Positions 43,278 through 53,837 of a stretch of DNA of 64,000 bases are shown here, piece by piece (the stretch's first letter is position 1; each line of letters starts with the position of its first letter). The notes under the pieces were generated by a model, which was not told the origin of the DNA, did not search any database, and saw nothing but the letters and a program-made list of their open reading frames with translations. The translations under genes were made by a program, and so were the position numbers. This DNA comes from Adiantum capillus-veneris (lineage: Eukaryota > Streptophyta > Polypodiopsida > Polypodiales > Pteridaceae): contig CM043942.1 of assembly GCA_014529385.2 (NCBI GenBank), positions 627,001 to 691,000 on the forward strand, read 5' to 3'.

Positions 43278-45080
43278 CAAGTCTCTCCTGACGTCCACCA
43301 AGTCTTTGATGAGAGACTGAGCCTGTTGTCGCTCAAGTTCTCTCTCCTCCGTTATGCGTTCTAGTTGCGCCCTCATGCTTTCTAATTCATCTTGCCCAGA
43401 TGCTTGCTTTTGTTGGGCCTCCTGTACCTACCTTTCCTTTTCACTCAGCACCACATGGTGACACTAGAATTGTCGTTCTAATTTCCTTAGAGTTTGCTTG
43501 TAATCAAAACCATCCACTGCCTGGCAAGCTTCGTGGTACCTGATTGCTTCTGTAGGAGGTATAAACTCCTTTTGCGAGGTTGAAGGGGGAGGAGTTGGCT
43601 GTTTTTTGTTCGATGGAGAAGGGGGAGGAGGAGGAGATTTTGGCGAAGGAGGAGGTGATTTGGGCGAGGGAGGAGGTGGGCTTGATTCTTGTCGTACGTG
43701 CCTCTTTTTTGAAGTCTCTTCCCCTTGTTGCGAAGCAGATGCTTCCGCTTTTCTTTTCTTTAGAATCCTGATGATTCTTTGGCGAGTGAGATCCGCCACC
43801 CTTCGCGCTTCCAAATTCCTTTCTCTTTGGATCTTCTTTAGATGCTCTGCCTGGTTTGTTTCATCAGCCGCGTCTTTCTCCTTCGTTCCTTCAGTGGACT
43901 ACGAAGAGATGTCCACTTCCGCAGCCTTTTGGTCTGCTTCTAACCTTTGCTTCTCCGTGCGTATGCGAGTTGCATTATCTATTCTTTCTTACCTTTCCCT
44001 TTCGAATCTTCTTTTTTGTGTCTGTTGTGTTGCAGCCGCTCTAGCCTGTCTATCAGCCCTTAACTTGGTTCTTCTTTCCTCGACTCTTTTTTGAGCTTCC
44101 GCATATGCTTTTTGCAGGTCTGACTGCGGTACTGCACTTCTCTCCCCTCTTTTTCTCTTGAGTGGCTTTGTGGAGTCTTCCTCCTCGCTTTCCTCAAACT
44201 CTGATGGCCCTTTGTCTTTAGACTCTTGAGATTTTCCTTCATCATCTGTCTCCGTTTTTTCTTTATCACTCGAGCTTTTGTTGGTGGCCTTTGCTGAGCG
44301 CGATGATGTCGCGCCGGGGTCGTCCTTACGGAGTGAGCAACTAGCTTTGCTTTCTGGATCAGTGCCGTTTGAGGACTGGCAGTTGGAAAATCTTCGATCA
44401 TTCCCAAAGACTGGTTAGCATCGGCCCTGCGTTCATGTAGCTTTTGTTTTTTTGCCGAGCTTTTCAAATTTTCTTCAATCAGGTTTTCCAGAATGTAAGA
44501 ACCGTAATCGCAACGAATGGTTCTAGCCATGACCACGGCAATATGTAGGATTGGCTCGGTGTAGCGAGGAGGCTTTTGTACTCTGAAATGCTGGGAGATC
44601 AATCGCATCGGCAATTCTAGCTCTCCGTATATCATGTCACTGTATTTGTATTTGTTTCCCTTTGCTTTGACAAATGACTTCTTATTATCCAGTGACTTTT
44701 TCTTCGCCAGCAAATCGTGTTGCCCTGGGAGGAAATGCAAAGCTTCATTGATGATTTCCTTTGTGATCTTTACTTTCACCTTTGATCCATCCTTATCCGT
44801 GAGCACTGCCTGCCCATCATATTGTATCGAGCTCATGAGCTCGTGGGCCCTCATGTAATCTGTTCCCCATGGCTGTAATCTAAAAAATTGCTCCAAGTGT
44901 ACAGCTCGCAATGCCTCTATTACCTTCGGCCTTCGGTGGAGCTTCCATATCTCTCGTGGCATGATAGTTGTTTTTACCAAGTCACCATCCGCATCCTTAA
45001 ACTTTGAGATGAACATGTGGACAGGGATTTGAGCAAGTATTTCATCCGAGATGTGAGCCTTTCTTTCTTTTGGCGAGGCA
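43274..45080 (-). pseudogene. ORF1, N-terminal fragment
   Basis: Begins near 45080 (MPRQKKER, one frameshift before the long frame at 45016). The first 200 residues look globular: IMPREIWKLHRRPKVIEALRA, LEQFFRLQPWGTDYMRAHELM, ITKEIINEALHFLPGQ, LELPMRLISQHF, HIAVVMARTIRCDYGSYILENL. Then comes a long lysine/serine-rich basic stretch, a proline repeat (PPPSPKSPPPSPKSPP, 43600-43690) and the start of a coiled coil (LERITEERELERQQAQSL). The style resembles transposon-associated plant proteins but I do not recognise the family. It continues at 20061. Confidence 0.6.
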
Positions 45081-46630
45081 TTATGTGTCAGGAGAATCAG
45101 AATCTGTCAGGATTTTCCCTTCGCAATCAATCGCATTTAGACTTTTAGTAAAAAAAAGTTCAAAAGTTAAAACTGATCATAACTTGAAAAAATTTCATCC
45201 ATTTTTGTCCATATTTCACCAGTGGGACTAGGAAGACTAGAGCTATGACTGATTAAAATCTGAGCCAATTCTGGAGCTGAGGTACACCGATCGCGATCGT
45301 AGTACAGAGGCCAAAATTAGATTTGATCACATGAGTGGGTTGGTGATAGTTGGAGGGTCATTTTGGTCCACTTTGTGTTTCATTTGAACCACTTTTGAGT
45401 TTACAGGTCCCAATTCTGGGTTAGCAGGGAGTTTTGGACTAGACTCTGACTTTTCATGAGTTTTTGATGTCCAAATGGCTTGAAACTTGGTTGGTGACTT
45501 GAACAAGATGTATACAAGGGATCTGATAGGTTTTTGTCAAAATCTGAAGCTAAGGTACACCAATCGCGATTGGTGTTCTGGTCCTTTTTTTGGTGAAAAC
45601 TAGATGGTCATGAACCCCTATGCATGCCTAGCCCACTGATGATTTATTTCCAAGTTTGGACTTAAAATGAACAAATTAGAGCAATTTTTCACTGTTTGAC
45701 CATATTTTACTAAGTCTAACCATATTGGGTTGTCCTGGTGAAATTTGGTTGGATCCTAGAGTTGGTTGAAGTTAGTTTTAGAGCTTCCACTGCTTCCATG
45801 AGGTTCTGCTAACATTAGCCTACTCCATTGTCTGATTTTAACCTTATCAGGCACTTTATACCCTGTCTTAGGAGGTTTTCCAAATTTGTGCATTTTTCAG
45901 GCATTTCTTGGATGTCCATGTGATGCTTGAGCATCCTTAAGTGACCTTTTGGTTTTGGCATTGGCTCGGCTCCAATTCTATCTTTGTGTGATCATTGGAG
46001 ACTGATATGACTATATATGTACTTGTAGGAGATTCTGAGATCCATCCGAGGTTTTCTACAACTATTTTGACTCTTAGTCGGACAAGGTTCAAACCATCCA
46101 TCATTATTTTTATCCGGATTTTGGTAGTTGTAGGTCAAATTTTCCCTTTTCGGTTGTGTTTGACAAATTAGGCCCATTCCATGAGCAAAATTTGTGCATT
46201 TTCCTTGAAAATTCAAGAGAGTACATTTAACTGAGTTCCAAGCCTGGGCCAAATCAAAATTTGCAAAACTTGCATCTGGGGGCACCGATCGCGATCGTAC
46301 CATGGAGGCCAAAATTTATTTTGACACCAGCAGATTGTAGGCGAGGCTGAGGGGAGATGTTTTGCATGTTCTGTCCCAATTTTTGTCAGTGAGGTACACC
46401 GATCGCGATCGATGTACCTCCACCAAATTGTGATTTGACCATATGGATTTGTTCCTGACCTTGTGGGGAGCACATTGATATGTTCTGTGCCTGAAAAAAG
46501 TTCTGTTTGAATGCCTCTAAGGGCCCTTGACCTCTTTGACCTGATCCGACTTTGATTTGATCCCTTCGCCCGTTTGTGCAATGATTCGCGCTTGCATGCG
46601 TAACATACTTGATCTTTACTTGATAAGGAA
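45081..46630 (-). repeat. Non-coding spacer with diverged repeats and palindromic CGATCGCGATCG motifs
   Basis: No ORF. It contains four copies of a motif like GGTACACCGATCGCGATCG: 45288-45299, 45560-45573, 46286-46297 and 46400-46411. Surrounding text is loosely repetitive, with a GAGGCCAAAA-like start and a TTTTTGATGT-like middle. The spacing of the first two (272) equals that of two copies at 57738 and 58010, so diverged units of about 270 bp are likely. Confidence 0.6.
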
Positions 46631-47358
46631 CATACCTGTGAAATCTGGTGCGAAATGCTGGCTTCGACCGTCCGTACGGGGTAGAAACATGGCAGCTCGC
46701 TCTAGGTCAAAAAGCTCTCTCCTTCTCTCTCAAAAGGTGAAAATGAACAATGAGCTAGAGTTTGGCCTACCTGGCCTATATCTTCCCGAGATTTTTGTGA
46801 CACAGAGCTGATTTTCCTCACCTTTGATCCCGATATAATCTACATACCACCTGTGGATCGAACCGCTTGTCGTTCCAGCGTCGTATGACCATTTAATGCA
46901 ATTTTGGCAAAATGTAGTCATGATTATTAAGGCTGAAATTCGACATCTTCACATTAGCTTCATATCTTCCATGCTTGATAACCTTATCATGATACTTCGG
47001 CGTTTGCTTCCAGAACTTGATTCCGACACTTGTGAGTGAGATTTTTTAATTTTTGATGTTTTATTAACGAAAATCAAACAAACAAAATTGAAAATACTTA
47101 TTAACTGGCAAAAATTAGCCAAAATTATTATACTCACCCCTAAGCATATAATTTCTCCAGAAGCGTCCCAATGCACCGAATTTTGTCATTACAGCTCATT
47201 ATTATGCTGGTCGGATGATACAAAAACGCTAAAATTGTCAGGTTTTGATCAAATATGTTCTAAATTGAACTCTAAATAATGAATAAACACACACATTATG
47301 TACATATATACACGTTGGACCCCTTAATGGCCCTGACTGTTGCTAGATTCATCAATTA
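46631..47358 (-). other. Non-coding region between D pol and the repeat spacer
   Basis: No supported ORF. Minus-strand features: a TGATGAATC start beside the polypurine tract at 47359, a TATA-like TGTATATATGTA (47301-47313) and AATAAAAC near 47060. It could hold the start of an LTR or a promoter region. No partner copy was found in the window. Confidence 0.4.
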
Positions 47359-47372
47359 CTCCCCCCTTCTTT
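47359..47372 (-). other. Polypurine tract at the end of D pol
   Basis: Minus strand AAAGAAGGGGGGAG followed by TAATTGATGAATC. Either the 3' LTR border of D or an internal tract like 29506-29519 in C. Confidence 0.6.
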
Positions 47373-47416
47373 GTCTGCGTCGTCCCGGACGAAGGTTGGG
47401 TGCATGTGCATGGGTT

Positions 47417-47755
47417 TTAGAATCTGTGTCTATGCATGGCCGTGTAATGTGGCCCTATTCGGATGTTTGAGACAATGCGTTGGGTAACAATGTGTTGTGC
47501 AAGATGCGGAGACTGAATGTAGTTTTCAGTGGCTTTTGATGGCGAGGGTAGTTGTTTATGGAACAGAAGAGCTTGCAGTCGAATTGCTCTTTCCTTGATT
47601 GTGGGTGTTGTGATGGCAACTATTTTTGGAACCCAACTGTATGCGGTTGGTTGCATCTTTACAAATTTTGATTTAGTTTTCACAGGTTTCCAGTGCCATT
47701 TTGGAAGTTCAGGCTTCTTGTTTTGAGTTTTGGGTTTGCTTGCGAGCTCTGTCAC
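47417..47755 (-). pseudogene. Element D pol tail
   Basis: Lysine- and proline-rich 112 codons (KPELPKWHWKPVKTKSKF) with AYSWVPKIVA, matching the W-P-K motifs of the C tail. It is one frame away from protease 2. Ends 45 bases before the polypurine tract. Confidence 0.5.
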
Positions 47756-48350
47756 CGAATCTTTGGTTTTCTCCAGTTTTGGTTGCCATTTTCACTTTGG
47801 AGTAACTTCTAAAGGTCTTTGAGATGATGTTGCTTCCGTCTGGAGTTTGTCCTGAGGTAGCCATATCAAAGCTTGGTTTGTTGGTCAACAATCTTTTCTT
47901 TATCCATTCTTTCCGAATAACCTTTTGTGGTGTTTTTGGATGATTCGCCGATTGCTTTTTGTCGATGGGGATGCTTGGCCACGAGTGATCCGTTTTGGCG
48001 AATGGAGTCATGTACACGTTCGAGTCGTGTGTGTACCTTAACGCATGTTCTGACCATTCAGTGACTGCATTGTACGTTCTCATCCATGGATCTCCCAAGC
48101 ATATTGATTCTCTGATTTCTCCATCTTTCATTACGAAAAATTCATGAGGACAACTATTTCCATCAAGATTGATTGGTAAGTTTACTACCCCCAATGTTAG
48201 CATTGTTACACCGTTTGCTGCTTGTAGGTCACGTGTGGATTTCACGAGGGGTTCATCTATAAGCATCCTCTAAGTGGAGAAGTTGACCGTATTGACTCTT
48301 GCTCCTGTGTCAATCAATGCTCGTTGATATCTGCCATGCGAGAGTCGGAC
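47709..48350 (-). pseudogene. Element D second retropepsin-like domain (protease 2), after integrase
   Basis: Motif ALIDTGARVNTV (D-T-G at 48300-48311), then a TAG, then in the same frame DLQAANGVTMLTLGVVNLPI (flap side), HEFFVMKDGE, and the C-terminal strand CLGDPWMRTYNAVTEW (LGDPW near 48084-48098). These match retropepsin landmarks and the equivalent domain of C at 30433-30660. D also has a conventional protease 1 at 52746-53837, so this is a second domain. It has decayed (one stop) but the fold is readable. Confidence 0.72.
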
Positions 48351-49052
48351 ATTGATACGAACATCGATTCCTGTTTCCCATTGCTCATCAGTTTGAATTA
48401 TAGACAAAGGTATTTGAGCCGTGTCTGCTGGTTGAGGAAGTCTTTGTTGTTGTAAGGTTTGTTTTTGTTTTAAAATCCTGACTTTGGTCTCCTCCTGCGC
48501 CTGAGCTTTTGTTTCCTTTGCTTTGTTCTTGCGCTCCTTCGCAACGTGTATTTTGGAAAGCATCTCTGTGGTGAGTGGTATGTTGCATTTCTTTAGTCTG
48601 CAACCACTAATCCAGTTAGGTATTTCCTCTCCCTCTAATGTCGCAAGTTTAATGGCACCGCTAGATGATATGTCATGAATCACATAATGTCCATTTTCTC
48701 GCTTTTTGAGTTTCCGGGAATGTTGTTTCAGGGTATACATTAAGACGTAATCCCCAATAGAAATTTCCTTGCTGATAACATGTTGATCAAAGAATGATTT
48801 CATGTTTCGTTTTTGCACGTAGATTGATGCAACGGCTCTCAATCTAGTTTCATCCAGTTTTTCCAGGACATCTACCTGATTGGATAATTCATGGCCCGTC
48901 CATTCTAATTGTTTAGCGAATAGAAGCGTGGGAATAAGGAATTCAAGTGGCAAAATCGCTTGAATTCCATAAACCATGTTGAACGGAGTCATTCTGATTG
49001 ACATTTTGTAAGCTACTCTATATGCCCATAAAGTTGAATGCAGCTTTTGATC
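48351..49052 (-). pseudogene. pol: Element D integrase C-terminal part
   Basis: TPFNMVYGIQAILPLEF followed by the basic C-terminal module KEISIGDYVLMYTLKQHSRKL with ENGHYVIHDI in the place of the GPY motif. A long lysine/glutamine-rich helix (AKERKNKAKETKAQAQEETK) leads to protease 2. Open from 49004 into protease 2. Confidence 0.8.
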
Positions 49053-49766
49053 CTAGTCAGCTCTCGATTCGCCGACAATTTTGGTGAGAATTGTCACCAA
49101 AATTTTATTCGTACTTTCTGCTTGGCCGTTCGCTTGTGGGTGATAGGGAGCGGATTTCCTGTGAATTACCATGAATTCATCCAATAGGAATTCGATCACC
49201 TCATTGATGAAGTGAGTTCCTCTATCGCTCACTAGCTCAATTGGTAAGCCATATCTGGTGAAAATGTTCTCATACAAAAACTCTGATGTCGTTTTTGCAT
49301 CATTTTTGGTTTTCTCTTTAGCTTCCACCCATTTTGTTAGATAATATGTTTCCACAATAATGTATTGAGCGTGTGTTTTATATCCCGAAGTCACTATCGG
49401 TCCTACAAAATCTATTCCCCATTTCGCAAACGCTCTTGCCCCCATCATTGGCCTTAAGGGCATATTATCTCGTGCTCTAGGAATTTTTGTTTTCTGGCAA
49501 TCATCACATCGTTTCACAAACTCTTCAGCGTCCATGAATAGTGTAGGCCACCATATGCCTGCAATAAGAATTGCTTTGGCCGTTTTGTCAGCTGAGAAAT
49601 GTCCACCAACTTGTCCACCGTGTGCTTGCTCTAAGATAGGAATGTATTCCTCTTCAGTCGTGCACATTCTCAATTGATTGTGTTTTCCCCTCTTGTAAAG
49701 AGTGTCCTCAATTAGTACATAGTTTTTTGCCTCTTTCATGATTGTTTTGATTAGTGATCTACTCAT
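49053..49766 (-). pseudogene. pol: Element D integrase: second H2C2 module and core
   Basis: H2C2 module at 49498-49622 (QAHGGQVGGHFSADKTAKAIL to VKRCDDCQKTK), complete. Core: WGIDFVGPIVTS, VSDRGTHFINEVIEF, ANGQAESTNK, giving the D,D-E residues. Open for 237 codons. Upstream is a first H2C2 module at 49874-49999. Confidence 0.88.
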
Positions 49767-50050
49767 CCCTTCAGGCAGTATCCTGGTGTGAGGTATTCAA
49801 CAATGTAGTTACTCCATCGGGGTGCTATAGATAATCTGAATAGAATTGCGTGCTCTATTGGCTTTTGAAGCGTGCATTTAACGCAAGATTTGATATGCAT
49901 ATGAACACTATGTCGCATTTTCGGCCAATACACATCCATTCTCATCAATCTTTGATACATCTATGCATGCCCATTGTGAATCCCCGTTGTTTGTACATGA
50001 GCTTGGTTTAGGTACAATTTCCGTTACACTCAATTCAACACAAATCCTAA
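49767..50050 (-). pseudogene. Element D first (extra) H2C2 module
   Basis: QAHVQTTGIH (histidines at 49997-49999 and 49976-49978), a stop, then MYQRLMRMDVYWPKMRHSV and KSCVKC (49874-49885). All four zinc ligands are present in the usual order. The following spacer has PRWSNYIVEYLTPG, repeating the PRWNED-type motif that precedes module one. A frameshift and a TAG interrupt it. The pairing of two modules is shared with E (1-600). Confidence 0.75.
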
Positions 50051-50539
50051 GGATTTGATCCGATCCCTGTTTGTATAGCCTGCTCGCCAACATTACCAAT
50101 GATCTGGATGCTGCAATGGTAGATGGTTGTCTTGTCACATTCAATGACTCGATAGTCAGCAAAGGAATTACATCCTCGTTCCATCTTGGAACCATTTCTA
50201 TGTTGAAAAGATATGCATCTGGCAAATCATCATCAACTCCTACAGGGTTTTTTCCATGCATCATTCTAGATAAATGATCTGCTCTTTGGTGTGTAGTTCG
50301 TTTCTTGACTACTACCGTGAAGTCAAACTCAAGCATTATGATGAACCATCGAACAATTCTCCCCGTACTGCAAGGTTTGTTTACTAAGTACAGCAGTGCT
50401 TGGTAATCAACGAAGAATACAAATTTATTAAAAAGTAAGTAGTGTCTAAACTTTTTCACTGCATAGACCATACCCAATCCCTCCCTCTCAGTTGTCGTGT
50501 AATTCTTCTATGCATTGTTCAGTTGTCTACTGGAGTAAC
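50051..50539 (-). pseudogene. pol: Element D RNase H
   Basis: FFVDYQALLYLVNKP, STGRIVRWFIIMLEFDFT, ADHLSRMM and LPDAYLFNIEMVPRW. Native gypsy RNase H without a second domain. Its N-terminal strand with HVDASTYAIGC lies in the RT piece just upstream (50540-51049). Confidence 0.85.
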
Positions 50540-51500
50540 TTATTGGAAAATCCATGTTGTTCTCTCCAGGTTGTTCTCTCCAGGTTGTGCAAGTATGCAT
50601 CCTATTGCATACGTTGATGCATCTACGTGGATGTGAAATATCTTCTCCCAATCCGGAGTCTTCAAAATTGGAGCGGAAATTAATCTCTGCTTCAAAGTTT
50701 GAAAAGCTTTCTCGCACTCATCCGTCCACTCAAATTTAGTTATTAGCGTGTAAAGTGGTTTTGCAATAATAGCGTATGAGTAGATAAATCTGCGATAATA
50801 TCCACAATGGCCCATAAATGCCTGTACCTCTTTCACCTTTAGTGGTCGTGGTAGATCAACAATGACGTTGATCTTCTCCATGTCTGTCGAAATACCGTTT
50901 TTGGACACTATATATGTCCCAATATTTTGCCCTGTCTTACCATGAAGACACATTTCTCTGGATTCAGGAAAATCCGATACAGTCTGTATTTTTCGAGCAC
51001 CTTGGTCAAGTGCTCTATGTGCTCCAATCTTACAAGAGAGTGAACGCACAGGTCATCTATGTAAATTTCTAAGAACTGTCTTAGATATTCTTTAAAAGCA
51101 TGGCCCATCAGCCTTTGAAATGTGGCTGGTGCATTTGTTAAGCCAAAAGCCATTACGTGGAATGCAAAAATATCCCATTCAGTTGCAAAAGCCGTTTTGT
51201 GATGATCCTCTGGCTTTATTGCGAGTTGGTTGTAACCCAAAAAGACATCTAAGAAGCTATAAGCCTCTTTGCTTGCCACCCTTTCTATTACATGATCAGT
51301 AATGGGTAGGGGATAGTTGTCCCAAATTGTAGCAGCGTTTACTTTCTTGAGATTGACGCACACTCTTAACTTTCCTTTTTTCTTCGGGACCACCACAATC
51401 GGTAAAACCCAATCGGTGTGCTCAATTTCATAAATAAACTCTGACTCCTTAAGTTTATCTATCTCCTCCTTGATTTTTTTTGCAAATGTTTCATTGTAAG
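50540..51500 (-). pseudogene. pol: Element D reverse transcriptase, palm and thumb
   Basis: IVVVPKKKGKLRVCVN region (part in 51396), FLDVFLGYNQLAI, FGLTNAPATFQRLM, and the catalytic box YIDD (51052-51063) intact, then LNPEKCVFM, GTYIVSKNG and FMGHCGYYRRFIYS. A frame change falls between 50908 and 51049. Near 50560-50590 a 16-base CCAGGTTGTTCTCT-type unit is duplicated, which also shifts the frame. Confidence 0.87.
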
Positions 51501-52458
51501 TCTAGGGACATTGTCTGTTGGGTTTGGCGTCATTCTTAAGAGGTATTGTGTGTTGACAAATACTTGGATCCACCCCCTTAAGATCTTTGTATGACCATGC
51601 AAACACATCTCTATACTGTTTAAGAGTAGCTACCAAAAGCTTTTCCTCTTCTTCAGTAAGATCCATGGCAATATATGCAGGTTTTGGATCTTCTCCTGGC
51701 TCCGCTAGATCTATTTGTTTGGATTTTTCAGGACCGTCGTACGATGTACCCGGTTCCTTCAATTCCCTCATTGGTTGTTGCACTATGATTTTCCTATCTT
51801 GTATGGTATACTTCTTATAATGGGATGGTGCATCCATCTTGTCAGAATTCGTGTCCTCATTTGTTTCAAAGTCAGTCGTCTATAAGTCTCTGAGGGTTGG
51901 CTTGAGCTTATTGTACTCCGTTTTCCTCTCTGTTTTGGTCATTCCAGACCCTGTTTTCCCCCCTTCTTGCGACCTAGTTGTTTGCTTTTTGTGTCTGTTC
52001 TTCTTGTCATTTTTCCATGGTTTAGTTTTGATAAACCAGCCAGTAACCTCATCTTTGACACAATCCTCAGCTTTGACAAGCTTTAGATATCCCATTTTGT
52101 CATTGACAAGAGGTATCGGATTATGCTTATTCCCCCTTGATTTTCTTGTTCTCTTGGATTTATACCGCTCCTGTCGACTAGGTTTTTGGTTAGGAAACTC
52201 GTAAAACCTGTCTTGCCTTGACCTATATTTCCTATTCGTCTCTGATGCACTTGATCTTTCATCATCAGCCTCTATCAGTTGGATTTCATCGTCCAGTGAT
52301 GGAAGGTCACAGCTTAGTGAATCCGTGAATTCCTCCTCTGTTTGATTCCTATCATTCACTACAGATATCTCATCAATTATTCTTTTACACTCGGTCTCAC
52401 GTGGTGGTTCTTTTAGTTCCTTGCTTTTCGATCCTGACTCAAGGATGACGCTAGCCAT
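51501..52458 (-). pseudogene. pol: Element D pre-RT linker and RT start
   Basis: A basic and acidic linker (51880-52458, RQDRFYEFPNQKPSRQERYKSK) runs into the conserved pre-RT block of this lineage: SHYKKYTIQDRKIIV, IDLAEPGEDPKPAYIAMDLT, FAWSYKDLKGVDPSICQHTIP. E has the same block at 1900-2434 and C a related one. Stops at about 52459 and 51838. Confidence 0.8.
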
Positions 52459-52745
52459 TTACAATGTTACTAGGTCGTATCCTTCTTCGTCACAAAATTT
52501 TGTAGGTGTGCATTCGTTAACACATACGTCCAAGGTTGAAAATATTTGAGTCCACCCGAATGGCTCAAATAAATGTTCCAGGAAAGGTTCTGGGAAATAA
52601 GCCTCGTCTTCCACGGATCTTTCCAAAACGCATTCCTCTTTGATTATGTCTCTAGACATGCGCTTTTGTTTGCATCCATGCAGGTATTTCTTTTTCATTT
52701 ACAGTGGTTGAATTAAATTCTTGCACTGGTGTTTTTGCAACGTCT
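52459..52745 (-). pseudogene. Element D linker between protease 1 and RT
   Basis: 79 codons (52459-52698) in the RT frame; the sequence MKKKYLHGCKQKRMSRDIIKEEC is basic then acidic. No domain recognised. A frame change separates it from protease 1. Confidence 0.4.
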
Positions 52746-53837
52746 CTATAGCTGTGATCCTTCATGTTGATTTTCGTTATTAGCTCTTCGTGCCTTAGGT
52801 AGATTTGGTTGTAACCCCCAATCTCGTATCATTTTGAGTTGACGCATAAAAGTTCGTCCCAAAATAATGTTGAAGTTGTTCGTTTTTCCAAAATCCACCA
52901 CAACAAAGGTGTGCTCATAGTTAATTCCACACAAAGTTACAACTATTTGGTCTAGGATTCCCAATGGTCTCTCTACATACCCATCTACGAGTTGCAGTTT
53001 CATTCTCGTTTTCCTGAGAGCTGGACGGCCCCATTTCTCCCAGATTTGCTTTGTATCAATCTCCACTCCCGCTCCACTGTCTAGGATAGCTATCATTTTT
53101 ATATCCTGATATTCAACAGGTAAGGTTGTATTACCCTCCTCGCCTTCACAGTAATCTCCGACCTTGTATATGGGCACTGGTTGGTCTTTGGGTTGAACTT
53201 CCCGTTTGTTTTCTTCTCTCGTAGGGTTTGTACGAAGATGAATCTTTATTCTGTGTTCCAAATGTTTCCCCATGTCTTCCCATAAGTGTGGTCTGACTCT
53301 CAAGAGTTCGAAGAGCGTGATTGTGATTGTTATAGGTGTCGACAACATATCTTGAAGACTTTTTGAGTCAACCATATGTGGAATAGTTCTCTTCTGGGAT
53401 GGAACTAACCTTATCTCCGATTGTGCCTCATGTTCACCTATAAATGAAGGCAGGGTTTTCAAGGATTGGGCTTTGCTTTCCACCAAAATCTCCGTTCTCG
53501 CATCCCCATACAGCGATTGTATATCGGTTCGATAAAATCCGTTATCCAAGTTAATCTCAAGAATTAGAGCAGACTGTAACGTCGCGCTCCCGTTCTTTCT
53601 GTTTCTAATGGTTTCCCATAAGTGTTGTGGCCATTGTTCTTCAACTTCTCGAATTGGCATTATCGTCATTGACTTAGCGTCATCAGTCGTGTTCGGCACC
53701 ACTCGATGATCCAGTGACAATATCATTTCAGGCCTGGGTTCGTTTACTTGTTTTGGTTCATCGATTTTTAGTTTTTCTCGCTCTTTGTGAATCAACACTT
53801 CTTGTTCTGGGGCTCTAGCCATCTTAGGTTCCATCAA
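52746..53837 (-). pseudogene. Element D first retropepsin (gag side)
   Basis: 363 codons. The first 220 are an acidic to mixed linker. Retropepsin follows: AILDSGAGVEIDTKQIW (D-S-G, 53070-53081), MKLQLVDGYVERPLGI, HTFVVVDFG, NIILGRTFMRQLKMIRDWG. An ATG at 53834 overlaps the gag stop in TGATG, so re-initiation after gag termination is possible. This stretch has no internal stop. Confidence 0.83.

Noticed and set aside
46631-47358. 3' LTR of element D
   Set aside because: It starts correctly beside a polypurine tract, but I find no matching LTR between 56800 and 58546, so it is left as unresolved.
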